Virus record (IMG/VR): IMGVR_UViG_3300017962_000057
Location: 1-31,404 of that record
Direction: 5' to 3' (one strand)
Source: a virus
Length of the DNA stretch: 31,404 nt
Shown: piece by piece, positions 9,201-21,600 of the stretch
How the letters are laid out: the number at the start of each line of letters is the position of its first letter
How positions within the stretch are numbered: position 1 is the first letter of the stretch
The notes under the pieces: model-generated
The model's database searches: none
What the model was told of the DNA's origin: nothing
Seen by the model: only the letters and a program-made list of their open reading frames with translations
Translations under genes and position numbers: made by a program

Positions 9201-9653
9201 ACTGATGAAGTAATTTATCATCCAGTAAAATATAGACCTTTATTTGGTAGTAAAGCTGATCCTTCTTTGCAAGTAAAATTTAAAATAGTTAAAAATCCCG
9301 AACTTGTCTTGAATGATAATGATATAAAAAGTAGGGTTATAAATTTATTTTCTACATATTTTGCATTAGATAACTGGGAATTTGGAGATACATTTTATTT
9401 TTCAGAATTAGCTGCTTACATTATACAAGAAATGTCTCCAGATATTGTAACTTTTGTTATTGTACCCGAAAGTGCAGATCAAAGTTTTGGAAGTTTATAT
9501 GAAATAAAAAGTGAGCTAGATGAGGTTTTAATAAGTGCAGCAACTGTTAATGATTTAGAAATTATAGATGCATTAACAGCAAGCAAAATAAATGCTACAG
9601 GTACAGTACTTTCAAGTACACAATCATCAACAACTGGAATTCAGAGTTTGTAA
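6240..9653 (+). CDS. 6: baseplate wedge protein gp6 (baseplate J-like), enlarged
   Basis: This 1137-aa protein has its ATG at 6240, after AAGGA at 6225-6229. Residues 1-125 form the helical gp6 N-terminus (MINYLRNNYPEDFNDYIETT, ALIDVIAFLGQNLAFRIDLN, RLARLLSYNPKRNIAA). Residues about 335-380 hold the J-type motif IFSDGVFGDLPRGNFRIYY. Near 418-440 is the other family signature, LRAPANYYTQNRLVTAEDYQ. The C-terminus after about 985 (EVIYHPVKYRPLFGSK, NWEFGDTFYFSEL) fits the gp6 end domain. T4 gp6 is 660 aa, so several hundred residues appear inserted, mostly at about 640-985. The insert includes an acidic loop D812-N-D-D-D-G-V-V-D-D with EF-hand-like spacing. gp6 dimers form the inelastic inner ring of the baseplate and join neighbouring wedges. 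Family call is strong; the role of the insert is unknown. Confidence 0.88.
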   Translation: MSLTNRQNRLLVAEDWKRIYQSYQNADFKSYDFDNLRRTMINYLRNNYPEDFNDYIETTEYLALIDVIAFLGQNLAFRIDLNARENYLELAERRESVLRLARLLSYNPKRNIAANGLLRVSSIKTTESITDSNNINLKNQAIVWNDSTNTNWYEQFIKILNRALPINGVYGKPTNSGNVLGIQTEKYSLNSIITGVPKFTFTRNINGRSVPFEVVSANIVDNFIYEEDPLPGNAFSLLYRDDNKGTSSINSGFFAYFKQGSLQDGTFIIDNPSTNQTVAIDATNINDTDIWLYKLDSDGNEEELWTKVAAVEGNNVIYNSLSKNVRNIYSVLTRIDDRISLIFSDGVFGDLPRGNFRIYYRTSANANLVINPRDFAGISIDIYYISRTNVREKLTLTFDLKYTIENASQTEDNNSIKLRAPANYYTQNRLVTAEDYQLGPLISNQQIVKVKSVNRIASGISRYFDITDATGKYSKTNLFGVDGVLYYERLTQREKFTFSTQTDIENIILNVIEPIINKKSIRNFYYNNFTEINTTDLEIYWRTVETDTNLTTGYFVNVNELKQTLGTYTNSILQLIRINALLKFIPPAGYHFTPDNKIKLGSANYFGSKEYLWTKTINVIGNGTELVDGSGPVYFNDVIPDGAKLTQIIPALATTIIPDIQRQIIDQIFAKNAFGLRYDRTLGQWLIVTNENLNLTDDFSIGKEGDVTNQKLDASWLLKFTTDSETYLLEYRGSRYIFESDKEIRFYYDSTDKIYNSLTGKTVKDRITILNNNNRPDSINSFTNDIFWEITEEYRDPTGYINTKKIQVTFFDNDDDGVVDDPDIFAQVISPKTNVTEKYIFQKKYLTSDGAEDYNYIENSNNIIIVKQNKSTLGALSVYNDGQIFYFIDTNTFETYNKSLGITEAELNYKGFLGRDKLKFHYIHAADDSTRIDPSVTNIIDVYMLTRTYDTEYRRWLTGATDIKPLPLSSDELYVNFGNQINQTKSLTDEVIYHPVKYRPLFGSKADPSLQVKFKIVKNPELVLNDNDIKSRVINLFSTYFALDNWEFGDTFYFSELAAYIIQEMSPDIVTFVIVPESADQSFGSLYEIKSELDEVLISAATVNDLEIIDALTASKINATGTVLSSTQSSTTGIQSL

Positions 9654-9669
9654 AATAGGAAATTAATTT

Positions 9670-12600
9670 ATGGCATACGAAGATAATCAACAAGAACCGG
9701 CTTTACCTATAAATGACAATGATGGTGTAGAATCTATTAAATTTTTGCCCAAATATTTTAGGACCGAATTTAATAAAAAATTTTTAAATGCAACATTAGA
9801 TCAATATATTAAACCGGGTGTTGTAGAAAAAATTAATTCATATTATGGTAGGAAAATATCAAAAGCTTACAATCCTCAAGATAATTACATAGGAGCGACA
9901 ACTAAGCAAAGAGCAGATTACCAATTAGAACCAGTTTCCTTAATCAAAGATTCATTAGATAATGTTACCTTTTATGCAGATTATAACGATTTAATTAACA
10001 GGTTAAAAACCTTAGATGGTAACTATGAAAATCATAGTGAACTTAATTCGCAGGAATTTTATTCATGGAATCCTCATATAGATTTAGATAAATTGATAAA
10101 TTATAGAGAATATTATTGGTTACCAAATGGTCCAGAAACTGTTACAGTTGTAGGTCAAACAAAAGAAATTCAAAGTACTTATACTATCAGTTTAAAAGAT
10201 AATGATGATAATTTATCATATGTATTTTCTCCTGACGGTTTAACTAACAATCCTACTATAACTCTTTATAGAGGTCAGACATACAGATTTGAAATAGACA
10301 CTCCGAGTCATCCTATTGCATTTGCAACTAAAAAAAGTTTTACACCTGGCCAAGCAATATTGATAGAAAAATTTGATGGTTTATTATCATCTGGTATTTA
10401 TGATATAAATTTGTATGATTTAGACGGAACCGTTTATGATGCAGGAGGTTATCTTATTCCTCCTAATGAAGCGAGTTTTACTGAAGGTGAACAAGTTAAT
10501 ACATCTTTAATATACGAAACAGGAATTACTTATTATGATGACGAAGGTAATGAAATAAGCGTAGTTTTTATCGAAAAAGGAATTTTAGAATTTACTGTAC
10601 CTGAAGTTGCGCCTGATAGATTATATTATGTTTCTAAATATGATGCAAATTTATCAGGATTAATAAAAATTAAAGATATAATAGAAAATACTGAAATAAA
10701 TGTAGAAAAAGAAATAATAGGAAAAAAGTATTATACTACAAGTGCAGGATGGAATTTCTCAAATGGATTTAAAGTAAAATTTGCAGGCGATGTTACACCG
10801 ATAGAATATGCAAATGGTGAGTATTATGTAGAAGGCGTAGGCGATAAAATACAATTAATAAATCAAGAAAACTTAGCAGTGAGTGGATCATTTGTAGATG
10901 ATGTAGTAGTGCCTTTTGATGATATTAGTTTTGACGAATATCCGTTTAGTGAAGCATTAGGATTTCCTAGCACAAAAGATTATATTCTTATCAATAGGGG
11001 ATCACAAGATGGTAATTTATGGAGTAGGTACAATAGGTGGTTTCATAAAGATGTTGTTGAGCAATCAATAAAACTAACAAAGCAAGAAAAAACTATAGAC
11101 CAAACATCTAGAGCTTCAAGACCTATTATAGAATTTGAGAAAGGTTTAAAATTATTTAATTTTGGTACTGCTAATAAAAAAAATATAGATCTTATTGATA
11201 ATTTTACAAAAGACATATTTTCTAATATAGAAGGAACAACAGGATATAATATAGATGGCATCGATCTAAGTGAAGGTATGAGAGTGCTTTTTGCTGCAGA
11301 TACAGATGTAAATGTAAAAGGAAAAATATATACAATTAATTTTGTAACAATTAATAACGTAAAACAAATTACGTTAAGAGAACCAGCAGATTCCAGTCCA
11401 TTGGAAGACGAAACAGTTCTTGTAAGATTTGGAAATACGTATAGAGGTAAGTTTTTTTATTTTACAAATAATACATGGAAGGAATGCCAAGAAAAAGTAA
11501 AGGTAAATCAAGCCCCATTATTTGCAATGTTTGATGAGACGGATCAACCTTTAGAAGACTTAAATTATTATCCTTCAAGTCAGTTTACAGGAAATAAAAT
11601 ATTTTCTTATTTAGAAAGTACAGGTACAGTTGATAATGAACTCGGTATTGCATTGAGTTATCAAAGTATTGAGAATGTAGGTGATATAACATTTAGATTT
11701 GACCTAGTAAATGATTCTTTTTATTATACTAATTCTGCTAATCAAGTGTTACAGTATTTTACAAAATTTGGACTATTAAGGAAATATTTAGATAGAACAA
11801 CATATGAGTATTTAAATGGTTATGAAAAACATGTAGGAGATAGTAAACAATTTGTAATGAGACAATATGTTGCAAATGGTATTTCTTCGCAATTTGAAGT
11901 AGATGTTTATTCTAATGCTAGATTTATTAATGATGTAAAAGTAAAAGTTTTCTTAAATAATAAATTTTTGCAAGAAAACGTAGATTATATGCTTGAAATT
12001 GTTAATAATGAAAAATTATTTGTTAACTTAAACAGTGTTCCTACTAAAGATTCAGTAATAGTTTTAAAAACACATAGTTCTGTAGTTAAAAATAATAGGC
12101 AAGGATTTTATGAAATTCCGTATAATTTGGAAAGAAATCCAAATAACGATTTGCTAGAAAACTTTACGTTAGGAGAAATTAATGAACACATTAGTTCTAT
12201 TATTGAAAATTTACCAAATTTTCGAGGAGATTTTCCTGGTATAAGTAATTTAAGAGATTTAGGAAAGGTTGTCCAATTTGGAACAAAGTTTATTACACAT
12301 ACTGCTCCTACTAATTTTTACTTGTATCATATATTAGATGATGATAATAATGTTTTTAAAGCAATAGATTATGCTAGGCAAGAGTATGGAAAATTCAAGC
12401 GTAATTTTTTAGAAACTGCTGAGTCTTTAGGATTTGAAGGAAATGATAGAATTCACCTTGATAAAATACTTGCTGCAATAGCTATTGATAAAGGAAAAGA
12501 AACTGTTTGGACAATAAGTGATACTTTACCTTTTTTAAACAGCATAGTTTCTACGTTTGTTATTGAAGACCCTGATCAAACTTATTTTGCTCTACGGCAA

Positions 12601-15600
12601 CCATATGATTTAAATACAGACAGTTTACGTGCAGTAAATGTTTATATAAATTATAAACAGCTTTTATATGGTATTGATTATACTTTTAATGATGAGGGAT
12701 TTTTAGTTTTAACTGCAACAAAAGAAGTTGATGATATAGTAGAAGTAGTAGAATATGATACTACAATAGGAAATTTTGTTCCTCCTACGCCTACAAAATT
12801 AGGTTTATATCCTAGTTTTATACCTGAATTTTTATTGGATTATAAAGAAAATACTGCAGAAAAAGTTGGACCGTATAAGGTATATGGGACTATTGCAAAT
12901 CAACCAACACAAAATCAAAAACTAGGCTGGTTTTATCCAGTTTTTACTAGTAAAGAAAAAGCAGATGCATACAATTTAGAAAACAATGGAATTAGTTCTT
13001 CTTTATTACTAGAGTTAAAAGGAAATAGTTTACCTTTATTTGTTCCAAATAATTTTGTAAATGCAGGGCAAGATACAATAGAGTATGAAGAATTTACACT
13101 TGGTAACGCATATATTCAAGGTCATGACGGTAGTAAAACTATAGTTTTTAAAGATTATAGAGATAACTTAATCATAGAACTTGAAAGACGGATTTATAAT
13201 AATTTAAAAATTAATTATGACGAAGAACTTTTTAATATACATGATTTTATTCCTGGATTATTTCGTACTACAGGCATTACAAAAGCTCAATTAAATAAAT
13301 CTCTGTTGCCTAGTTTTTTAGAATGGGTTAGGCTTGTTGGTTTAGATTACACTGAAAATACCTATTTAGATATCAATAATACATTTACGTTTAATTATAA
13401 TTTTTCAAATTACCTAAATAATACTAGAATAGAAATTGGTTATTGGAGGGAACTTTATAAATTTGTTTTTGACACAGACAAACCGCATATTGCTCCTTGG
13501 GAAATGCTAGGCATTTATAAAAAACCTAGCTGGTGGGATCAGCAGTATGGTCCTGGACCTTATACAAAAAATAATACTATTTTATGGAGTGATTTGGAAC
13601 AAGGGATTGTTAGAAATCCAAAATTTGTTGTAAAGACGAAATATATCCGGCCTGGTTTACAAAATATGATTCCGGTTGATGAGTTTGGTAATTTGCTTAG
13701 TCCTAATGATTCAAAAGTTGCGCTTAATATACAAGGTATTAATGTAAGGAATAGTTTTAAATTTGGAGATGGAGGGCCTATTGAATCTTCCTGGAAAAAT
13801 ACTAGTGATTATATTTTTGCTTTAATGAAAGCTTTTATATTATGCAAACCAGCAAAATTCTTTGGGACAGGATTTGACCGATCTAAACAGAAAAAAAATC
13901 TTTTAGGCCAAATTATTTATAGTCAAAACACAATAGGTAACTTCGTTCAATTAGGATCAGTAGAGCTACCTACGAAAGAAAATTTAAGTAAAGGCATTTT
14001 AAATTATATAATTGCTTATATAGAGCAAACCTATAAGTCTATTACCCAATACCAATACAATATACAAAATTTAAAAAACCAATTATCTTTTAAAGTAGGC
14101 GGTTATACAGAAAAAGAAAAATTTAAATTATTGTTAGATAGTAGAACTCCGTTAAATCAAGGTAATGTTTTCATTCCAGAAGAAAATTATAACGTTATTT
14201 TAAATAAAAGTTTTCCAATTGATGAAATTAAGTATAGTGGAGTAATTGTAGAAAAACGAGTTGCTGGTTATTTAATTAAAGGATATGATTTAACATCTCC
14301 TTATTTTACTTACTATCAAAGTTACAGTTTAAGTAATGATCCTAGCGTAAATGTAGGAGGAGTTAGCGAATCTTATGCAATATGGGATTCAAATACACAA
14401 TATGCTCAAGGGTCTATAATTAGCTATCAGAATGTTTACTATAGAGTTTTAGAGACTCATGTGACTAATACTACATTTAATTTAGAATTGTATCAAAAAT
14501 TACCATCATTACCAGCAAAAGGTGGTATAAATGCATTTTTTAGAAATAAATTTAGAGAATACCCTACAACAGTAGAATATGGGGTTATATTTTCAAATTA
14601 TCAAGAGGTAGTCGATTTCTTGTTAGGATATGGAAAATACTTAGAAGAATTAGGCTTTGTTTATAATTATTTTGATACTAACGAATACAATGTGTATGAT
14701 TGGTCAAACATGGCTAAAAAGTTCTTATTTTGGGTAACACAAAATTGGGATTATAATTCTTTTATAACTTTGAGCCCGTCGGCAAAACAATTACAGTTTA
14801 ATGCAAAAGATAAAACAGTTGATAACATTTTTAATACTTTTGGTGGTATTAGTATATTTGGTGCTAATGGAAAAATTTTGTCAGCTACTGATTTGCGAAT
14901 TAATAAATCAACAGATAATATTTTTACTATAGAATCTACATTAGACAGCAATGGCATATATGCATTGCGTATACCATTAATTACATACGAACATGCAGTC
15001 ATTATTGATAATAAAACAGTATTTAATGATATAATTTATGATCCTGCACCTGGATATCGGCAAGAAAGAATTAAAGTATTAGGATATAAAACAGCTAATT
15101 GGGCAGGTTCTTTAGTTATACCAGGATTCTTATATGATGATGCAACTATAAATGATTGGACACAATATAAAGATTACAATTTAGGTGATATTGTAAAATA
15201 TAAAGAGTTCTATTATGCAGCTAACAATAAAATAGTTGGAACAGATGTTTTTGTTTTTACTGACTGGAAAAAATTAGATAACAAACCTGCAGCAGGGTTG
15301 TATCCTAATTTTGACTACCAAATTAATCAATTTGCAGATTTTTATGATTTAGATAGTGATAATTTTGACTCAAATAAACAGAAATTAGCGCAGCATTTAA
15401 TCGGTTACCAAAAAAGAAAATATTTAGAAAATATTATTAATGACGATGTTTCTCAGTATAAATTTTATCAAGGGATGATTTTAGAAAAAGGCTCAAAAAA
15501 TTCATTAAACAAACTATTTGATTCTTTAGCAAGCTCTAACAAAGATAGTTTAGAATTTTATGAAGAATGGGGAATTCAAGATGGGCAGTATGGTTTATCA

Positions 15601-18600
15601 TCGGGATTTGATGAAATAGAAGTTATTTTAGATGAAACAAAATTCAAATTAACTCCGCAGCCTATATTATTAACAGACAAAATAGCCGGTAATGAAACAG
15701 ATTTTATTTATAGAATAAAATCTGGAGATATTTACGTCAAGCCTGCTGACTATAATAACAATCCATTTCCTGTTAAAAAATTTACTACAGGTTATGTAAA
15801 AAATGCAGGTTATGTTAACCCAGCGGATGTAGACAACCTTTTTGGAACTTATGACGGATTGTTAGATTTAGATATAACAGATATTAAAGAAGATTCTTTT
15901 ATATGGATCGGAAATTTTAATAAAGACTGGAGTGTTTTTCAGTATACTCAAGTTGAAAATGAATTAACAGGATATACTGTAGACGATAAAAATGTAACAG
16001 TTATATTAACATTTCAAAAAACGGTAGTAGGTATTTCTAAAGATGACATAATTGGAATTTATAAAATACAAAAAGAATTGTTTGATGTTGAAGATTCTTC
16101 TAGATTAGTTGCGATTGAAGAATCGCAACTAAATGGATTTTTTAAGGTAGTTGATGTTTATCTAACCAGGGTTATTGTAAAAATATCTGAGAGTTTATTA
16201 GGTGTGATTGCTAGCGAAAAATACGAAAATTGCTTTGGTATAGTTACAGAATTTAAACAAGTTAGAGTTAAGTCACCTAATGAAATTAATAACGTTAGTA
16301 ATGAATTTGTTAGTTTAGGTCAAAAGTTTTGGATTGATAACATACAAGATGATAATTGGGGTGTAGTTGTTAAGGAAAATAATTATGATGTCGGTAGTGT
16401 TATATCTAACTTAGAACCTGGAGTACAATATTTTGAATTTTTAGCAACTGTAGATTTTACTTATACATTTGCTTGGTCTGCTGATAAACTTGTTTTAGGC
16501 TCTATTTTTATAGATGATACTGCTACATCTGGAATACAAACTTTAAGCCCAATTACAACGCAATCTGGAGAATATATAATTGGAGGAATATTTTCTAAAA
16601 TTTATGTAAGATTAGCTAGTGCATCTAAAATCTTAAGATTTTCTATTAAACGTAGTGATTTTGTTGGAACTATACCAGATTATGATTATGTAGCAAAAGG
16701 GGGAAGAGACAAAAAAACTGCAATTAATGTTAATTTTAATAAAATGTATATAGTTGACAATGAGCTTAATTTCGGATATTCATTGTCAGCAGATTTTAGA
16801 AATACATTTTTAGCAGTAGGGGCTCCAAATGACGGAGACGGAAAAGTTTATATATATTCAAGAGGATCTGAAACTGGGCAGTTTCAATTATTAGATACTA
16901 TAGAACCACCTGATGGATATGCTGATACAGGGCAAAAATTTGGTTCAAGTGTTTCTTTTTCAGAAGATAGTAAGTACTTAATTGTAGGAGCACCGAATGC
17001 AACAAATGTTAGAACATTGTATAAAGGTGATTATTCTATATATCAAGATTATGCTATTGGAAATGTAGCCTCTTATAACGGGGCTTACTGGGAAGCATCA
17101 GTAGAAATTAAAGGTACTGCTGAAGGATCATTATTTGACAGCTTTACAAATTACAATGATTTATTATATTCACTAAATTTAGATGAGTATGGTAGCGAAG
17201 AAATACCATTTTTAATAGCAGGAAATTATCCTTTTACTCAAATTACAACAGATCATTTTCTAGTAAGGGTAACATTTGATGTTTATCAAGGTATAGCACC
17301 TGGAGATGGAATATATTTGCATTGGAATACTTTAACAAATGCTAATCAAACTCAAATACAACTCGTAGATAGGCAACCATTTAATGGCACGATTCCTTAC
17401 TTAAATAAAACTTATTTAGATCAAGAACATGTTGTATATGAGAAAGTTCAGTTGATTTTGTACGTAAGTACAACTACTAATATTCCACAAGTAGGAGATG
17501 TAGTTACTACAGGATCTGGTTCTGCTACTGTTGTATATTCTTTGTTTGTAGATGGAGCTACAACTATATATGTGAATTTAGTAAGTGGTCAATTTGTAGA
17601 TGATGACAGTTTGTTTATAGATGGCATAGATTTTGTAGGAGAATTTGTTCTATTAGCAACTAACGATGATACTAATACAACTGGTATTTTAGGCGGGTTG
17701 GTAATGATCCAAACAGCAACTGATTATTTTGTTGGAGATACTAACGAGGATACTGGTAGGGGTCTTGTTGTAAGAGACGTTATTAATACTCCAACTGGAA
17801 ATAATAGCTTTTACTATAATATTTTAGATTATAAAACTAGTGTTACAGATTCAAATAATACGGATCATAGTTTGATTGGCCAGTTAAGTCAGCAAGGATT
17901 TCCAGGACCGGGTGGGTCAACAGCGGCTATTTTATCAAATTTTTATTATGTTAGAGCTCCTAAATCTCTAACTGATACTTTAAATTCTGGAGATTTAGTT
18001 TCAGTATATTTTAACAATCTAAAAGACACTGTTACTACATTAGTAACAAATAATTTAATTACAGTCTTAACTGGAGAAGTTTTAACACAGCAAAATACAG
18101 GCGCTACGCTCATAGTATTTGAAGGAGTAATTAATTCAAACCAGATTAAAGTCACAAATGTAATAGGAACATTTAATACAAACGATATTTTGATAGGAAG
18201 CCAAAGTGGAAATTTAGGAGCTAGACCTAACTCAACATTAATATTAGATAATCTAGTTGAACCTACTGATATTGAAATACCTTATTCTTTAATAAACCGA
18301 TCTGCACCAGTATATGATTTATGGGATGGTTATATTGAATATATAAACACATTTTTCCTAGGAGGTAATCCATTTGAGCCATTGCCTAGATATAGGTATA
18401 ATCCTACCTTAGGCACAATAGCTGATTACAACCAAGGGCAAATTGTTGAAGATGTTACAACCGGTGCTCAAGCAGAGGTTATGTATTATCAACGTAATTT
18501 AAATAATGTTCGAATATATGTAAAAAATATTACTGGCAATTGGAGTAAAGGAGATTTATTTGGTAACAATGCTGAAATAAAAATGTTAGAAGTAGATAAT

Positions 18601-21600
18601 CCACCCCAGTATGATGCATATGGAAGAGCAGATATTTACACTGTGCAAAGGATATTAGGACAAGTACAAGCTATTAGTTTAGGTTATGCTCCGGCTGATA
18701 TTGGAAAATTAATAGTGTTCGAAAGCGGTGGAAATCTAGCAGTTCCAAGCAATCCGTATTTAAAAGGAGAGGAATATTGGATATTTTCAAATGAAGATGT
18801 ACAAGGTATTCCTACGTCTACACTACCGCCTAGTGCAACAAATTTAGATTGGCAAGAAATATTTAAACTAGAAGCCAATTCTACAGGTGCTGCATCTGGA
18901 TTTTATAACGAAGGATTGACCTATATTTATAGAAGATTTGGAACAAATGTAGAATTCATACATGCTTTATTAGATCCTAATAGAACAAATCAAGGAAAGT
19001 TTGGAAGTAATGTTAAGGTAACCTACCAAAATGATTTGTATAGATTATTTTCTTCTACAAAAAGATACAATAAATTGTGGACGCAACCAGCAGGGGACTT
19101 TCAAAATGTAATTCCTATTGCCACAGGAATACAAATTTATAGGACATACGATAACGGATTATTAGTTGATGTTAATTTAATATGGAATAAAGATAGTGTA
19201 ACGATTTTTAGTATTACAGGTATTGATAATATTGATAATACGTTTTTTACAAGCATAGGTATCGATGGCAATACATCTAGCTTAGAAACATACATAAAAA
19301 CTGTAGGTATAAAGCTTACAGAATCTGACGAAATAATTCAATATTATGCAGGAGATTTTAAGGGTGAATTTTCTTATTCTTCAGTTGGTGATCAAAGTTT
19401 TACTGACTCGTGGTTTGAAATTCTAAAAGAAGCATATGGAAAAATTATATTTGTCAAATATGGCGTAGAAAATAATTTGCAATATAGTTGGGATTATGCA
19501 AAAAATAAATTATTTAAAGGTTCGTTTGTTGCAGAAAATGAGTACAGATATGGAGATATTGTATATCTAGTTACAAATGGGTTAGGAACATTATATCAGG
19601 CTATAACTAACGTAGAAAGCGGCCAATTTAATATAAACCAATGGACTAAATTAGACTCCTTAATTGACTATACTGGCCAAATCCCAAATGACACAGTTTT
19701 TAAAGTTTTAGATGATATTAATGCTGATAGTGCTATTCCAGATATTGATATTTTAACTGGATTTGGAAAACGATTTGATGTTTCGGATAATGGTGAAGTT
19801 TTAATTACAACTGCAGAATATTTAAATGAGCCAAATGTTGTTTCTATTTATAGAAACAATAATGGGTTCTATCAATGGTCACAAAATATAGTTGCTCCTG
19901 ATGAAGAAATAGAGTTTGGTAAGTCTATATCTATTAACGAAGATGGAAGTATAATAGTAATAGGAGCACCATTAGATGATAGGAAAAGGATTAATCAGGG
20001 TATTGTTTTTGTTTATCATCAATTGAACGGAAAATTTGAACTTTTAACAGAATTGTACAGTCCACAAAATGAATACGGTGAGTTGTATGGAACAACTGTT
20101 TGTGTAAGTGGAAATAGTTTGATTGTTGGAGCTGTAAATGCTGAAGCTTATGAATATGTAGATATAGACAATGGGAATACAATTTTTGATAACGGATTTA
20201 CTAGGTTTAAAACACTTTATCAAGAAGGAGTTGATGCAGATAATCAATTCTTTAAATTTGAAGTTACTAATACTGGTGTAGTTTACACGTATGAAAAAAT
20301 AGGCAATTTCTATGTTTTTGCAGATACGTTACGGTATGAAACTTCGTTTAGTCCTGTAATTGAATTTTCTAAGTATGTTATTTGTAAGAATAATCACGTT
20401 TACACTGGCCTGCCTTTAGTAGCAAGTAATCCAAATTATTTTGGTACTGTTATAAGTTATAGAAAAAGCAGTGATATTTATAAACGGATTAGACAGCAAA
20501 AATCTACTGTAGATTTGCAAAAAATTAAAAAAATGTTTTTGTATAATAAGAAAACCAATAGAAAGCTAGTTGATTTAGATTATATAGATCCATTACAAGG
20601 AAAAATACCAGGACCTGCTGAGGAAAATTTAAAATTTAAAACTTATTATGATCCTGCAAATTATAATGTGACAGATGGTAGAACAAATGTAGTTTTAAAT
20701 CCAAATGAAGTTTGGACTACTAAGAATGTAGGACAATTATGGTGGGATTTAACAAATGCAAAATTTTATTATCCTTATCAAGAAGACATAACGTATTCTA
20801 CAAACTTTTGGTCAGCAATCTTTCTAACTAATACGATTGACGTGTATGAATGGGTTTCATCTGAGCTTAGTCCTACACAATGGGATGCTTTAGCTGGTAC
20901 AGAAGAAGGAATTACTTTAGGAATATCAGGAAAAAGTAGGTATGGAAATGCTGTATATTCTTATTCTCGAGAATATGATTCAATAAAACAAAATTTTAAA
21001 AACAAATACTTCTTTTGGGTCAAAGATAAAAGAATTGTTCCTAATATTGATAGCAGAACATTATCAGCATATGATGTATCTAAACTAATTGCCAATCCTA
21101 AGAATGAAGGTTATAAATTTGTTGCTTTAGTTACATCTGATAGTTTTACAGTATATAATTGTGATAATTTGTTAAATGATAAAGATGTTGTCCTCAATAT
21201 ACAATGGTATAAAGATGTAAATCAAAACTTAAATCTACATACACAATATCAAATAATTACTGATGGTTTAGAAACTAGTATTCCTAATCTTAATATAGAA
21301 TCTAAATGGATAGATAGTTTAGTAGGTTATGATATTGCTGGTAGAGCTGTTCCTGATATAAAAGTTTCTGAAAAGTATAGATATGGAATCTTGAATAGTC
21401 CAAGACAAAGTTTTTTTAAAAATAGAGAAGAAGCATTAAAACAATTTTTTGTTAGAATTAATAGAATTTGTAAAGAAAATTTAATAGCTGATTTAAAAAA
21501 TTTGTATAGATTGGCATCGCAAGAAAATTATCCTAGCACAGTTACAAGACTTTATGATACTGCGGTTGATACTGCTTTAGAATTAAATTTGTTAGGAGTT

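Noticed and set aside
9654-9669. Terminator between gp6 and the giant gene
   Set aside because: The gap is only 16 bases, with no inverted repeat; it holds just the AGGA ribosome site.
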